A stretch of DNA of 64,000 nucleotides from Allolobophora icterica (lineage: Eukaryota; Annelida; Clitellata; Crassiclitellata; Lumbricidae): the NCBI GenBank assembly GCA_963556255.1, contig OY744604.1, positions 94,221,875 through 94,285,874 of the forward strand, written 5' to 3'. Below are positions 37,581-46,679 of the stretch, piece by piece. A program made the position numbers and the translations under genes. The notes under the pieces are model-generated. The model searched no databases. It was not told the origin of the DNA and saw only the letters and a list, made by a program, of their open reading frames with translations. Every line of letters begins with the position of its first letter. Within the stretch, counting starts at the first letter, position 1.

Positions 37581-38858
37581 TATCCTCATTTTCTGCTTAA
37601 TTCTCTTCACTTTCACCTTCTCAGTCTCCTTTCCTTCTCTTTCTCTTTCTATTCCTCCATTTTTTCTTCCTCTTTTTCTCATCCAACATCATCTTCCACT
37701 TCGTGTAGTTTATATTCTTCGCCAGCAGGTCTTGCGTAAATATGACAATAAGTCTTCGACTCTGCGAAGGTAATAGCTGCGACGTCACAATATGGCCTAT
37801 TTTTGTGACCTAGATTCGCCTCTATTGTCCCACGATTTAAGAGTTCCCCTATCTTTATAAATGCCCATATACAATACAATACAATACAATACAAGACAAT
37901 ACAGGACAACGACAAATGTTTTGCAGACACGCTTGCTTGGGAACGACGTCTTAGGGCAGCTGAGGATAAAACGACACTTAAGAAACGCAGCCTTTTATGG
38001 CTTTTATTGTAGTTCATTTTATTGTAGTTCATATTGAAAAAACTATCTAGTAGCAACAGATACTATGCAGTCATAGAGCCAAATTTGTCTGCTAATAAGG
38101 ACTATAGACGTTGCCTAACTTGCCTTCATACCCGTATACATTATTTAGCATATGGCCTACATTTTGACATCTACCCATCATAAAATGTGACGACTATAGG
38201 CCTAAATGCGATTCATGGAGTTGTGTGCATTACAGCCATACAGAATATAGCTGTTTACGTTTTCTTTATACTGGTTTCTGCTAGAGCCATTTAGTACTTA
38301 TTTGTACGACTTTCAGCAGTACTTCGGTATGCCAGTACTAGCACCTTAGTACTTCATAGTAAATTAGTATCTTAGTATACTGTTGTGGGGTCAGCCCGAA
38401 TCCCGAATCCCCGAAAAGAAAATCGCCCGGATCCCCGAAATCGATTTTCTGTATTAAATCTATATTCTATATCATATCGAGATACATCAAGGCCACGTTA
38501 GGTCTATGCCATGTATAAGAGTTTACAATTTAACTTTGAATAGTTTTCGGGAGTTCAGCCGCTTTCTATAAAACTGTTTTCGGGAATTCGGGCTTTTGTG
38601 TATTTTCAGCGTTTTCGGGGATTCGGGTTTCGGGCCGGACCCCTATAGTAGCCCAACGGTACATGAGCAAAGCAGTACATAGTACGACGACATGTTAGGG
38701 CTGAAGTAGACTAATGGAAAATTGAAACTATTTGAATGAAGAAGGGTTAGAATTTTTGTGCATCTACTGTCTGATTGACTCACCTGATTGACCTCCGGAA
38801 GAACGTTACAATGATCCAGATCGTAGGTCACTTCGATTAACTTCTGCTTGTCCGCCAT
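19457..38858 (-). CDS. BRICHOS proprotein with Cys-rich C-terminal peptide
   Basis: Six exons reconstructed by eye: 38784-38858, 30140-30304, 28906-29043, 28347-28454, 20643-20805 and 19457-19668, all with GT/AG introns. The first four introns are phase 0 and the last is phase 1. They join into 861 nt, or 286 residues. Order: cytosolic N-terminus (1-43); transmembrane segment ~45-68 (WYVWWVVVAVVG...); stalk; BRICHOS domain ~115-200 with Asp122-Asp123, Cys141 and Cys193, and the family-like ending LCESVPVFRINP; a Ser-rich linker; furin-type RSKR at 233-236; and a 50-residue tail with ten Cys (241, 245, 246, 250-252, 267, 271, 274, 286). This matches the plan of chondromodulin/tenomodulin and of BRICHOS antimicrobial-peptide precursors: a type II protein whose BRICHOS domain chaperones a peptide released by furin. 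A short extra exon between exons 4 and 5 is possible. The released peptide's activity is unknown. Confidence 0.8.
20464..20640 (+). repeat. tRNA-derived SINE in BRICHOS intron 5
   Basis: A-box TTGGCTAGAGTGCTCAAC and B-box GGGTTCGAGCC at tRNA spacing, followed by an unrelated body and an AATGATGATAAT-type tail. The tail ends within a few bases of the exon 5 donor, on the strand opposite to the gene. Confidence 0.75.
20643..20805 (-). CDS. BRICHOS gene, exon 5 (second domain cysteine)
   Basis: Acceptor TTCTCGTGTTTCAG, 54 codons plus 1 nt, donor A/GTACGT (phase 1). Encodes PLDDLSVLG and LCESVPVFRINP, the C-terminal BRICHOS strand with Cys193. The frame stays open into the intron, which is a SINE tail; using the donor removes that tail. 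Confidence 0.8.
20854..21290. repeat. (GT)n, then (GTGA)n/(GCGA)n
   Basis: Degenerate (GT)n from 20854 to ~21060, then tetranucleotide GTGA from ~21083 with a GCGA block at ~21185-21240. It lies in BRICHOS intron 4 just upstream of exon 5's acceptor. Confidence 0.95.
21604..21960 (-). pseudogene. L2/CR1-like LINE 3' end
   Basis: Minus-strand frame with RRAFSVVGPAIWIDLPLELR, a typical end of this LINE group (WNDLP-LR motif), continuing to SRFLEGALYNF. The 3' end reads GTCGGGGCGCCACTGAGTAG through GGGGCGCTATATAATT, and the same tail is found on the SINEs at 43171 and 50723. 5'-truncated and inactive. Confidence 0.75.
21961..22789. other. Intron 4 sequence, nothing firm
   Basis: A block at ~22060-22190 (CATGGCCTAGACCCTG, then GCCGCCCGTTTCAATGG) has weak relatives near 6500, 26190 and 34970, so it is an old interspersed repeat. 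No exon recognised. Confidence 0.4.
22790..23462. repeat. CATTCC-type satellite with higher-order repeats
   Basis: About 670 bp built from CATTC/CATCC pentamers (CCATCCCATTCCATTACCTT and variants). Longer units of ~160-190 bp repeat at least three times, marked by CTATTTCCCTCCATCACATT near 22930, 23119 and 23278. Confidence 0.93.
23655..23945 (+). pseudogene. CR1-like LINE 3' end, copy 2
   Basis: Reads as the last residues of the same reverse transcriptase as 15156-15678 (RNFIPRVLFKDLY then stop), then a 3' UTR sharing AAGTTGCG and GTCAGCTTGATG blocks. Ends in (GATT)n/(CATT)n at 23899-23945. Confidence 0.7.
23946..27134. other. Intron 4 sequence, mostly unassigned
   Basis: No exon recognised. 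A degenerate array of ~33-35-bp units (CCAAATTTAGTGGCCTCGGTCTTGA-like) fills ~25110-25385. A 66-codon plus-strand frame at 26923-27123 has no recognisable domain. Confidence 0.4.
27143..27472. mobile_element. hAT-like MITE, TSD CATCAAAG
   Basis: Termini CAGTGGCGTCACT and AGTGACGCCACTG are inverted repeats. The 8-bp duplication CATCAAAG is perfect (27135-27142 and 27473-27480). 330 bp, non-coding, G-rich near one end. In BRICHOS intron 4. Confidence 0.93.
27761..28030. mobile_element. hAT-like MITE, TSD GCACTACA
   Basis: Termini CAGGGGCGGATCCAG and CTGGATCCGCCCCTG are exact inverted repeats. Perfect 8-bp duplication GCACTACA at 27753-27760 and 28031-28038. 270 bp. In BRICHOS intron 4, about 320 bp from exon 4. 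Confidence 0.95.
28347..28454 (-). CDS. BRICHOS gene, exon 4 (first domain cysteine)
   Basis: Acceptor TTTTGAACAG, donor AAG/GTAGGT, phase 0, 36 codons. Contains EEICYVSTLNRD, corresponding to the conserved CY(V/I) strand of BRICHOS domains. Confidence 0.85.
28906..29043 (-). CDS. BRICHOS gene, exon 3 (stalk, start of BRICHOS)
   Basis: Acceptor GCAATGCTTTTCAG, donor CAG/GTAAAG, phase 0, 46 codons. It ends in TIIDDFNQ, which lines up with the conserved acidic-Asp-Phe strand that opens BRICHOS domains (HDFN/WDF in relatives). Confidence 0.85.
29162..29319. mobile_element. hAT-like MITE, TSD CTTGTGTA
   Basis: Termini CAGGGGCGTCTA and TAGACGCCCCTG are exact inverted repeats. Perfect 8-bp duplication CTTGTGTA at 29154-29161 and 29320-29327. 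Only 158 bp. In BRICHOS intron 2. Confidence 0.93.
29330..29540. repeat. Degenerate short tandem array in intron 2
   Basis: Loose repeats of a TCATTTAGTGTAGTG-type unit, 13-20 bp, strongly diverged. Confidence 0.6.
29895..29998. repeat. (TA)n microsatellite
   Basis: Over 100 bp of TA dinucleotide in BRICHOS intron 2, about 140 bp from exon 2's donor. Confidence 0.97.
30140..30304 (-). CDS. BRICHOS gene, exon 2 (transmembrane)
   Basis: Acceptor TTGCGTGTTGCAG, donor AAG/GTAAGC, both phase 0, 55 codons. It encodes a short juxtamembrane segment and a hydrophobic helix containing WWVVVAVVGAIVTCSLI. Basic Arg/Lys residues lie on the N-terminal side, so a type II orientation is inferred. Confidence 0.85.
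30352..30545 (+). repeat. tRNA-derived SINE, family B, copy 1
   Basis: A-box GGATAGAGTAATGGTAAC and B-box GGTTCGATACCC, followed by a body nearly identical to 39686-39880 (CCTTGCATGG to CTTGTCAGTTTGAATTA). It starts ~48 bp upstream of BRICHOS exon 2's acceptor, in antisense orientation. Confidence 0.82.
30548..30897. repeat. (ATT)n microsatellite
   Basis: About 350 bp of ATT/ACT trinucleotide with patches of (TTTATATTA). Poly-Tyr, poly-Asn and poly-Ile frames are artefacts. Confidence 0.96.
30898..33135. other. Intron 1 sequence, old repeats
   Basis: No exon found. A ~150-bp block at ~31120-31270 recurs at ~32080-32230 (ACGACACACAACCTTAATCC to GTCAACACACGCG). A minisatellite of AAACAGGTAAACAGTT-like units lies at ~31785-31880. 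A fragment of the long repeat seen at 533 and 4520 appears inverted at ~32560-32950. Confidence 0.5.
33136..33704. mobile_element. Fold-back element with (TATG)n core, copy 1
   Basis: Both ends consist of short units of the form GGACA-NN-TTCCCCC, pointing inward on the left and as reverse complement on the right. The ~320-bp core (33262-33580) is TATG/TGCA tetranucleotide repeat. A second copy in opposite orientation lies at 51316-51648 and shares the unique text GCTTTCTGTTTTAATGATC. No coding capacity. Confidence 0.72.
33853..34088. mobile_element. hAT-like MITE, TSD GAAATTAK
   Basis: Opens CAGAGGTGTAGCGACC and closes GTTGCTACGGCTCTG. Flanks GAAATTAT (33845-33852) and GAAATTAG (34089-34096) match at 7 of 8. 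236 bp, in BRICHOS intron 1. Confidence 0.82.
34097..35543. other. Intron 1 sequence, no gene recognised
   Basis: Several open frames overlap on both strands at 33917-34574 but show no domain, and part of their text is a short local duplication (AAAGCACGGGC, twice). They are treated as chance frames. Confidence 0.45.
35552..35969. mobile_element. hAT-like MITE, ATAGGCGCCGAC family, TSD GTGATCCW
   Basis: Ends GGCATAGGCGCCGACTTTT and AGTCGGCGCCTATG. Flanking GTGATCCA and GTGATCCT match at 7 of 8. Short relative of the 1.7-kb element at 12504-14213. Confidence 0.85.
35970..37248. other. Intron 1 sequence with a hairpin
   Basis: Contains a near-perfect inverted repeat at 36798-36841. A plus-strand open stretch from ~35978 to 36196 has coding-like composition but no recognised domain. 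Confidence 0.4.
36798..36841. repeat. 44-bp hairpin
   Basis: Arms CCGAGGACCCCCGGTATAAA and TTTATACCCGGGGTCCTCGG pair with a single mismatch around a CGCC loop. Confidence 0.92.
37249..37435 (+). repeat. tRNA-derived SINE, family C, copy 1
   Basis: Head GCCCAGTTGTTAGTGTGCTAGACTG with a B-box-like GGCTTTCAATCC. The end ATACGCCGAGGCAAAGAAACT matches the second copy at 42812-43022. Confidence 0.65.
37436..38383. other. Intron 1 sequence with simple repeats
   Basis: (TA)n at 37536-37576, a pyrimidine-rich run at ~37600-37690 and (ATACA)n at ~37868-37900. No exon recognised. Confidence 0.5.
38384..38645. mobile_element. TIR element, CCCGAATCCC family, copy 1
   Basis: Left end GGGGTCAGCCCGAATCCCG and right end TTCGGGCCGGACCCC are inverted relatives. 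The interior alternates CCCCGAAA and TTTTCGGG blocks. A second copy lies at 61966-62240. No clear TSD. It ends ~140 bp from BRICHOS exon 1, in intron 1. Confidence 0.6.
38784..38858 (-). CDS. BRICHOS gene, exon 1 (25 codons)
   Basis: The ATG at 38856-38858 (context TTCAAAATGG) opens MADKQKLIEV and runs to VNQ followed by the strong donor CAG/GTGAGT, phase 0. No in-frame stop was sought beyond this exon's 5' UTR. The following intron is about 8.5 kb. Confidence 0.75.
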
Positions 38859-39685
38859 TTTGAACGTATCGAAACTGAAATGACAGGAAATTGCAACAAC
38901 TGTACGAACCTTGCAACGGTTTTTATACATCTGGGGCTTAGGGGCCTCGTAGCCTAAGCCTTCTGCGGCCGGGGGACTGCGTCTGGGTGGAGGAGAAGTG
39001 ACACCGGTCTTAGGACTGGTCTCGGCCGTTGGTCAGGACCGGATTAATCCGCCTCGGCCGCTGGTCACTAGTGGCGCATAAGTCCAACCACAGCAATGAC
39101 GAATCGGACCTCGTGAACTAGAAATGAAGTTATGTCAATATTTCTACTATGTAGGCCTGCTATGATTTTATAGGCGTTTTAAATCGTTTTTTTATTTTTA
39201 TATGACAACGTGTCGTGCATTCGGTCGGGGTCGGATGATGATTATTACGAATGACCTTCTGTTGCTGTCATAACTGTTGACATTCAATAAACCTACAATT
39301 CTTGACACGACTGATGCTGAATTAATTCGCCAATCCAGACTGGAGGTCGTTCATAATCAGATCTTCATCCGACAGACCCTGTGCGTCACGACACACTGTC
39401 TTAAAGAACACTTCATTTGCCATCACACTGTCCTGATTGATAGTCCCATAAACATAAAACATAAACCGTCCATAATCATAACTATATAGTAAACATATTG
39501 ACGTACTTTCATTTCTAGTACATGATGCTGTACATGCATGATACTATGGATATGTCTTGAGCCGCCGTGTGCGCATAGAACCTGCTTGAAGCGCCAATAC
39601 TGACCAACGGTCGAGACCACTCCTAACCGGTCGTTGCTTCTCCTCCGCCCAGACCCATTTACCCGGCCGCAGAAGGCTTAGGGGA
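38859..39685. other. 5' flank of BRICHOS gene
   Basis: Must hold the 5' UTR and promoter of the minus-strand BRICHOS gene unless an upstream non-coding exon exists. A GC-rich patch with repeated CTGGTC/CGGCCG text lies at ~38940-39065. No TATA box was chosen. Confidence 0.35.
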
Positions 39686-39880
39686 GGGGGATAGAGCAAC
39701 GGTAGCACACATGGCCAGGAGAGCATTAGATCGCGGTTCGATACCCGTAACCCCCTCCAGAGCGGCGCCTTGCATGGCTGCCAAACCGTGTGTTTAATCA
39801 AGACCATGATTGTACTGTCATGTTTCAATGTAATCTAACTGCGTACTTGTCAGTTTGAATTAATAAGAAGAAGATTATTA
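39686..39880 (+). repeat. tRNA-derived SINE, family B, copy 2
   Basis: A-box GGATAGAGCAACGGTAGC, B-box GGTTCGATACCC, and a body closely matching 30352-30545. Confidence 0.82.
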
Positions 39881-39892
39881 TAGGAAGCAAAC

Positions 39893-40851
39893 AAAATTAT
39901 ATGACTGGACTAATCGGATATTTGTATGCAGATGATGGTGTGGGTTATGATGTAAATATGACATTCGCTTTATTTATAAGCGTGTTTTGTTCAGAGTCAC
40001 GATGTCTATGGGCCAAAGGGATATAAATGCGCGATATGTATAGGGTATACGAGGTCCCTAGATCCAGATCCGACCACATCTGAGGAAGACTTATACAATC
40101 ACGTAGGCCCATAGTAAAGCCAGTAACGTTAAAGTTTAATGTTCAAGTTATGACAGGCGTGGGTGCTTATGCTCGACTATATTTTGGTTTTATGATCTTA
40201 ATTGTCATAAATGCGCAAAATTTATAAGCAATAAACAATAAAGTATAGTTGCTTTATGAGCAACACCATGAAAACTAATGAGTAATTTATCCATAAACAC
40301 ATTATAGCCAATAATACGAAACTATGTATGAACGATGATTTCACGTGATATCTACATATAGATATAATCTTATAACGTGTATATTTATTTACCTAACAGC
40401 TAATGTGTGGCCTGTACAAAGAAACCATCTTGACCTAAACTTAGTGGACCTGTAGGCCTACCATTGTTACTACAAGTTGAACTTAACGGGTGGAACGATA
40501 TGCCTTAGTTACACAATTCGAAGAAATATCCGTTGTAGTAGCGTATGTGTATATACGTATGCATGTATGTAAGTAAGTATGTATTATAAATGTAAGTATG
40601 TATTATGTATGTATGTATGTGTGCATAATACTGTATATGTGTGTGCATGTGTGTATGTACGTGTGTATGTATGTATGTATGTATGTATATGATTTTTATA
40701 CATGTGTTTGTTTCTGGCTTCTTGTAAATCGCCATTTCAGAATCTGGGAAGTGCGCTTAAAATAAGCAATCAAATATAGAGAGGTACACCGTAAGATGGC
40801 TTAAAACTGTTTCTCAAGCTTAGATCTATAATTGGCCCGCCCACACACACA

Positions 40852-40888
<37 letters not shown>

Positions 40889-41130
40889 TTATATCGACTA
40901 TATATTTATATACATTGCTCATAGCAAGCACACACACTATATATATATATATATATATACAATTTATATCGACTATATATATATATATATATACATTGCT
41001 CATAGCAAGCATAAAAAATTATATGACTGGACTTATCGCATATTTATATGCAGATCATGGTGTGGATTATGATGTAAATATGACATTCGCTTTATTTATA
41101 AGCGTGTTTTGTTCAGAGTCACGACGTCAT
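39893..41130. repeat. Duplicated ~115-bp block and (TA)n tandem units
   Basis: AAATTATATGACTGGACT to TTTGTTCAGAGTCACGA occurs at ~39893-40005 and again at ~41015-41125. Between them, a (GTAT)n tract (40545-40690) and two ~80-bp units each carrying (TA)n plus CAATTTATATCGACTATA and CATTGCTCATAGCAAGCA (40848-41009). Confidence 0.8.
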
Positions 41131-42811
41131 CAGGTCAAAGGGACAGAGCAGCAATGTCACTGGATGCTTAGATATTCTCAAATTAAATTTCAGTCCAGAT
41201 CGGCCTGCGGGATTCGAAGCTGGTACGCTTTGCATTTCACCTCTGAATTGCCTGATTACAATCCTGGTTTCACCTCTGACTCGCCGCTTTCGTTTTCAGA
41301 TCACATCTCCAGCCTCTTGCGCACATATAAAAGTAAACGTTTTTATATTGCGACCGAAATTTGGTATTTCTGGACAGCCTTTGTCAAGAGCAGGGCTCGT
41401 TAATTATCTCGGGCCCTTCCCTGCCTCAGAAATTCTCGACTTTACGACTACGATTACGAAAGTTACTTTCCTGAGCGTTACATCACTCAGACTGTATCAG
41501 TAAATCCTAGACATTTCTATCAACAAGTTTACAACCTTCTTTCTGTGTGATGCAATGTGTCGTGCTTTCCATGTACGGTACCACAAAATGCCTTATCATC
41601 TGATAATAGCCGAGACTTAAGGGACAAGTAGGCTTATAGGGAATCCCCGAAACCCCAAGTATAGACATTGGCCCTATAGATCCTTAAAAATATATTTTCG
41701 AAGTGAAAACAAAATTATTTGTTGCGCAAATCTAACTTTTTGGATTTCTTCAAATATAAAATCTATTTTTCAGGATTTCGAATACTTGGTAGTAAAGTTG
41801 TTCTTCGGGAATGGAGTCAAATTTGTATTTTCATCATATGCGGGGAATTGGCTTTCTGCGATTCGGATACACCCCGCTTATAAGGGACCACACAACTCGG
41901 TGACAGAATAGTGCAAGTAAAAAATGCGCATAGGGTGGCTTCTTAGCAAACGAAGTCCACCAGATCCCACGAAACTGGAAACAGGGCCATCCTACCAACA
42001 GGAGACCAATAGGCTATCTTATCTATTTTTTTTATTCTTAACTGATACGATCTAATCAAATCATTAATCCATTTGAATTTGATTCCGTAAAATCTAATAA
42101 AACCTATTCTAATCAAACGACTATCCTAGCGTCCTTTATCGTAAAAAATGCGCAGCGCCAACAGATTGTTGCTTCAAGTTAGTTAAAAATCACAATCCGT
42201 TGAAAAACATTTCATAAAAGCCACGCAATAAGAAATGAGAAGATTTTACCGAAGTATAATCGAACACAGACCTCGGTTTTGTGATGTATAGTGCAAATTC
42301 CCGCAAACGAAATCAAACCAGTGTTGAGCGCCTGCGAAACACCTAACGCCAAACCGGTTACTCAGCAAGGCTTGGACGAAATGCAAATACTTCTATAACC
42401 GCCGTTCACTTCTATATATAGACGGAGACCAATAAAACTATAAGAGGGATCGGCCCACAGGTCAACAAACTACTCGAGATCTATTGTAAGGCGGTCAGTC
42501 ATAGCAGACGCACCTTTCTACAAACGGTGTCTGAAAGCTGACCAGTCCGAAGCTATCGTCTGAATTTAATTGCGCAGGTGGTCGAACTTTGACCTTTGGT
42601 TTTCAGAGATTCATATACTATAGGGATTCATTCGCTTTGCTATCTATTTCCTCCGTTCAAGTAGGTCTGTTGCGCGTATCGATTTCCTAGCATTGATTTA
42701 ATTTGGCGTGCACTGTCTCTCTCTTGAATAATTACTTATAATGATATGTGTACGCCTCTAACGTACAATCGTACTTATACAACTACAATCATACTTCTTT
42801 TCTGCAGTTCT
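41131..42811. other. Non-coding, nothing recognised
   Basis: No exon, RNA gene or element boundary could be supported. Confidence 0.4.
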
Positions 42812-43022
42812 GCAGATAGGGAAGTGGACAGCGTTGGACTGTCAATCCAGAGGTCGAAACTTGGGTCGAGCTTTCTGCTCCACGTGCACGCCCTAACCAA
42901 CTCAGCTATGACGAGTACACTGACCGTATATTGTCGGTGGGAAGTTGAGACGGCAAGGGAAAGGACTGGGCACCCGACCTCATATGCCGAGGCTAAGAAA
43001 ATGAAGTTGCTAACACTTCATA
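42812..43022 (+). repeat. tRNA-derived SINE, family C, copy 2
   Basis: Head GGGAAGTGGACAGCGTTGGACTGTC, B-box-like region near TTGGGTCGAGC, and end ATATGCCGAGGCTAAGAAAAT, parallel to 37249-37435. Confidence 0.65.
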
Positions 43023-43170
43023 CCATGGATGCCTCTCAGGCTAGCTCCTGGGGACTGCTCTTCATCACCATCATCTTCTTATCGTTAACGAACTTTCACA
43101 CTACACGGACAAGCGAACATAACGCTTTCTGCGATATAGGGAGGCGCTATAAGTTTTATTAAATGTGTGA

Positions 43171-43400
43171 TTATTTATTTTATTTATTCCGGATATTTCT
43201 ATAGCGCCTCTCGAAGTCAACTACTACTCAGAGGCGCTCCCGACTACAGCATTTGATGGTGTGTCGGAGTTTTCACGCCGAAGCGCCACGAGCAATCGCG
43301 AGTGAAGGACTTGCCCAAGGTCCGTACGCAGCGGCTAGAGTGGGATTCGAACCTGCAACCCTCCGGTCACAAGGCGTCGAACTTACCACCGAGCCACCAC
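43171..43400 (-). repeat. tRNA-derived SINE, family A, copy 1
   Basis: Minus strand: A-box TGGCTCGGTGGTAAG and B-box GGTTCGAATCC at tRNA spacing, then a body, then a tail GAGCGCCTCTGAGTAG to GAGGCGCTATAGAAAT. The tail is the same 3' end as the LINE at 21604-21960, so that LINE is the likely mobilising partner. Confidence 0.88.
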
Positions 43401-43500
43401 CTTGTCACCTTGTGCTGTCAGCTCGTGGAGCTCTAGCGATCGTCCTTGAGAACACTCTCCATTGTTTCCTATTCGATGACAAGTCCTAAGTCACGCTCCG
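43401..43500 (-). pseudogene. Fragment of RTE-like LINE 3' end
   Basis: About 90 bp matching the 3' end of the LINE at 46734-47506 (GATCGCTAGAGCTCCAGGAG and TTGACAGCACAAGGTGACAA type text, slightly diverged). Abuts the SINE head at 43400. Confidence 0.65.
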
Positions 43501-43854
43501 GCCTGGGAGTCCCACCATCCGCAACTATCACCGTTTTTGGCTTGTTGTGTCTCATGACGATTCTCTTGGCAAGTTAACAGGGGTGGTTTGCCATTGCCTT
43601 CCCCTGGTTTTGCCTGCCGTGCCCGTTCGTTCCCCTTCCTAGGAAGGGTACTAACGGTCCGCACCACGAGAAGGTGGGCACGGAGGACTTTGGTTCACCA
43701 GCCCAGGTCGGATCCGAGTCTACGCTCATCAGAGACGTCGGTCAGGTCGCCTCCCCGTTTTACTCTGAATTAGAGTGACTGGTGAACCTTTCCGAGCCAC
43801 CACGCCCCACATTACTGTGAATCTTCTTCTCGCCCATTGAGTTCTGTAAATCGG

Positions 43855-44105
43855 CTTGATCTTTTTGTTCCCAAGGCTAAAACTGCCTTGCCTAGCACCA
43901 GGCGTTTTCTGTAGTTGATCCCACGATCTAGAATGACCTTCCCCCTCTGCTCAGGGCCAAGCTAATGACTGGCTTTTCCTTATCGGTTTCGCGTTCCCTA
44001 AAGGCATTTCTGTTTCCCCAGGGCTTCCATGCTGAGAGCGCCTCTGAATTATTATAGTTATTCTGCGAGAGGCGCTTTATAAAATTCTAGATACAATACA
44101 ATGCA
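43855..44105 (+). pseudogene. L2/CR1-like LINE 3' end, copy 2
   Basis: Broken frame containing NDLPPLLRAKLMTGFSLSVS and ending near SASELL, then AGAGGCGCTTTATAAAATTC, the same terminal tail as 21604-21660 (which is on the minus strand). Internal stops; inactive. Confidence 0.7.
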
Positions 44106-44162
44106 TAACATACATATTAAGCCTATACAGTAGACTCCGCATAATTTGCTGCAGACTTTATT

Positions 44163-44430
44163 TCTCTTTATTATATTCGTTTATTGATTCAAACTGACAA
44201 GTACGCAGTAAAATCACATGATATAGTAGTAACAGACGCTAACAAGTTTAACAAGAGTCGACTTTAACTTGCAAGGCAGCCTGCAAGGCGCCTATTTGTC
44301 CTATTGCAGATTTACCGTCGCCACTTAGGGAATGGAAGGCTGAGTCTACCTTGTGTGGCTAGTGGTATCGAACCCGGGTCTTTCTGATCTTTATGCCAGC
44401 ATGTTACCATTCAACCATCTCGCCGCCCCT
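44163..44430 (-). repeat. tRNA-derived SINE, family B, diverged copy
   Basis: Minus strand: head GGCGAGATGGTTGAATGGTAAC, B-box GGGTTCGATACC, and a tail ending CTGCGTACTTGTCAGTTTGA as in the two other family B copies. Confidence 0.7.
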
Positions 44431-44543
44431 TAAACCAAATTAGTGACGTGTTCACCTTAATTAACAAGCGTCCGCAAGTGCTTTGTGCGGAGGCCATGAA
44501 CCCTAAACCATGAACTCCCGTCTCATGGCATGTTGTAATATAG

Positions 44544-44966
44544 GCAGTGTTTAATCTAGACGCCTTTCGGGGGGAAATTCCCCAAGGATTTATGTTCCCC
44601 CAGAGCCCGGCAATATTATAATGTAGAGACCTGTTTTGGGAAGAAATCCCCCCCCCATCCCCCCCCCAGTATAGATGTTGCGCTCCACCCAGAGACGAGT
44701 AAACAAGTAATAGAAGAATAAAATAAGTTTTTTGAGAGATGGATTGCTAAAAAAAGTCGTCAAAGTTTTAGGTTTCGAAAAAAGTAAGGAAACTTGGGAT
44801 AACTAAAACAAGGTCATCAACATTTTTTGAAGATGAAATTCCTAAAATCCATTTTTTGACGTTGGAACACGCGAAGAAATTTCTCCCAGAAAGGTCGCCG
44901 TTTTGGTCCCCTCCCCCGACAAACCTTGTTTCCCCCTCAGAAGAGGGGGACTAGATTAAACACTAG
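44544..44966. mobile_element. hAT-like MITE, TSD TAAYATAG
   Basis: Opens GCAGTGTTTAATCTAG and closes CTAGATTAAACACTAG. Flanks TAATATAG (44536-44543) and TAACATAG (44967-44974) match at 7 of 8. 423 bp, C/G-run-rich, non-coding. Confidence 0.85.
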
Positions 44967-45256
44967 TAACATAGGGGTCCATGTATAGACGCACCAATCA
45001 GTAAGCAGAGCACACGAACGGATTCTAGCAGAGGTCGCTGCATAATCGAATGCTGTGAACAATGACTGATGTCTCGGATATCAGGGTAACTGCGCTATAG
45101 AAGTTATTAGATCAGAGATAGATTGGATAAGATAAGATGCCATTCAAGACGAATTAACACCGCAGTCGAAGCAATGCCAATACGTCACATAATGTATACA
45201 CGGTTACTTTCAAGCCATGGAATTCTATAACTGAGAGACACCAATACAAAGCTATG

Positions 45257-45589
45257 CAGGGTGAGAATTGTCGGGGGTTGGGGGTTCAACCCTCTAGTCT
45301 TTCATAGGTACCCCACGGTCAAGTCTTCACTGTACACCCCAGGGGATCGTTTAGAACCCCCTCAGTTGTGCTAGTGTGAGTTAGCAGTATGGGACTCTGA
45401 GTCTCTGACGAAGAGAAAAATTTTCCATGATGTATCACGTATGCATTTTCGAATTTTCTCAACAAAGGAATTGATTTTTATTCGGGTTTGACTTGCAAAA
45501 CTACTTTCAAATTTTGTTGAAATCGGTTTGCAAACTACGGATAAACTGTTCAACCCCTGTTTTGTCTGTTTTCTACAATTCCCACAGTG
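45257..45589. mobile_element. MITE, CAGKGTGAGAATTGT family, copy 2
   Basis: Left end CAGGGTGAGAATTGTCG, right end ACAATTCCCACAGTG. Opposite orientation to copy 1 by interior blocks. TSD no longer recognisable. Confidence 0.75.
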
Positions 45590-46307
45590 ACCCACACCCG
45601 AGCAATGGACGGAGACAGCTCTGTTAGTTTCTTATAGCCGACAGTTTCTAATAATATGTTCGCACATTATGCTTTATCTCCTCATTTAATAGCCTTTTAT
45701 GACGCCCATGCAAAAAGCGCCGGATCAGACAGGTTTAGCAGGCTTATGACACTCTTTACCTGCCTGATTCGTCGATCTTTAATTGGAACAGAACCTGAAC
45801 CTAACCTGTCTACTGGTTTTGTTTTGACTGAGCGCATGTGAATAACTACATTTACTTACTTTGGGCACTAGAGAACCCTCGAGATTGCGATCGTATATCA
45901 TATGCGCTGTCTGAACATTCATATATCGCCCTTTCATCGCCTTTAAGAAGCACTTATGGTCAAACAGGAAGCTGTGCTAGTAGCGCGTTTACTGCAAGGA
46001 ATTCGCAGTAACTTATCATTGCGTAGGCGTATGCATAAATTTGGCCCATGCATTCAGTATCTGACAGATGAATAGGGAACCACTCACACACACTCATATC
46101 TCTTTGAATGCAGTCTATCGCTGTAGTGTCCTCTGGTAATAAGATCCTTGTCGTTAAATACACGTTGGTGGCGACGTGCCAACAAATAATGTAGGCCCCT
46201 ATTTGCGGTGCGACGGTGTGCGACGGTGAAAATCACGGCACGAAGATTCCTGGTGTTAAAAGCCAACGATAATAGTTAGCTGATCGCATTATTTGTGTAT
46301 TATATGT

Positions 46308-46649
<342 letters not shown>

Positions 46650-46679
46650 TCGTATGTGTGCCTGCGTGTTGGTCACAAC

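Noticed and set aside
39900..39985. YADD-like text (TATGCAGATGAT) as a reverse transcriptase motif
   Set aside because: No surrounding RT motifs, and the near-identical second copy at 41015 changes the key codon.
43253..43489. Plus-strand frame resembling the one at 50721-50966
   Set aside because: Both are translations of the same SINE family, not paralogous genes.
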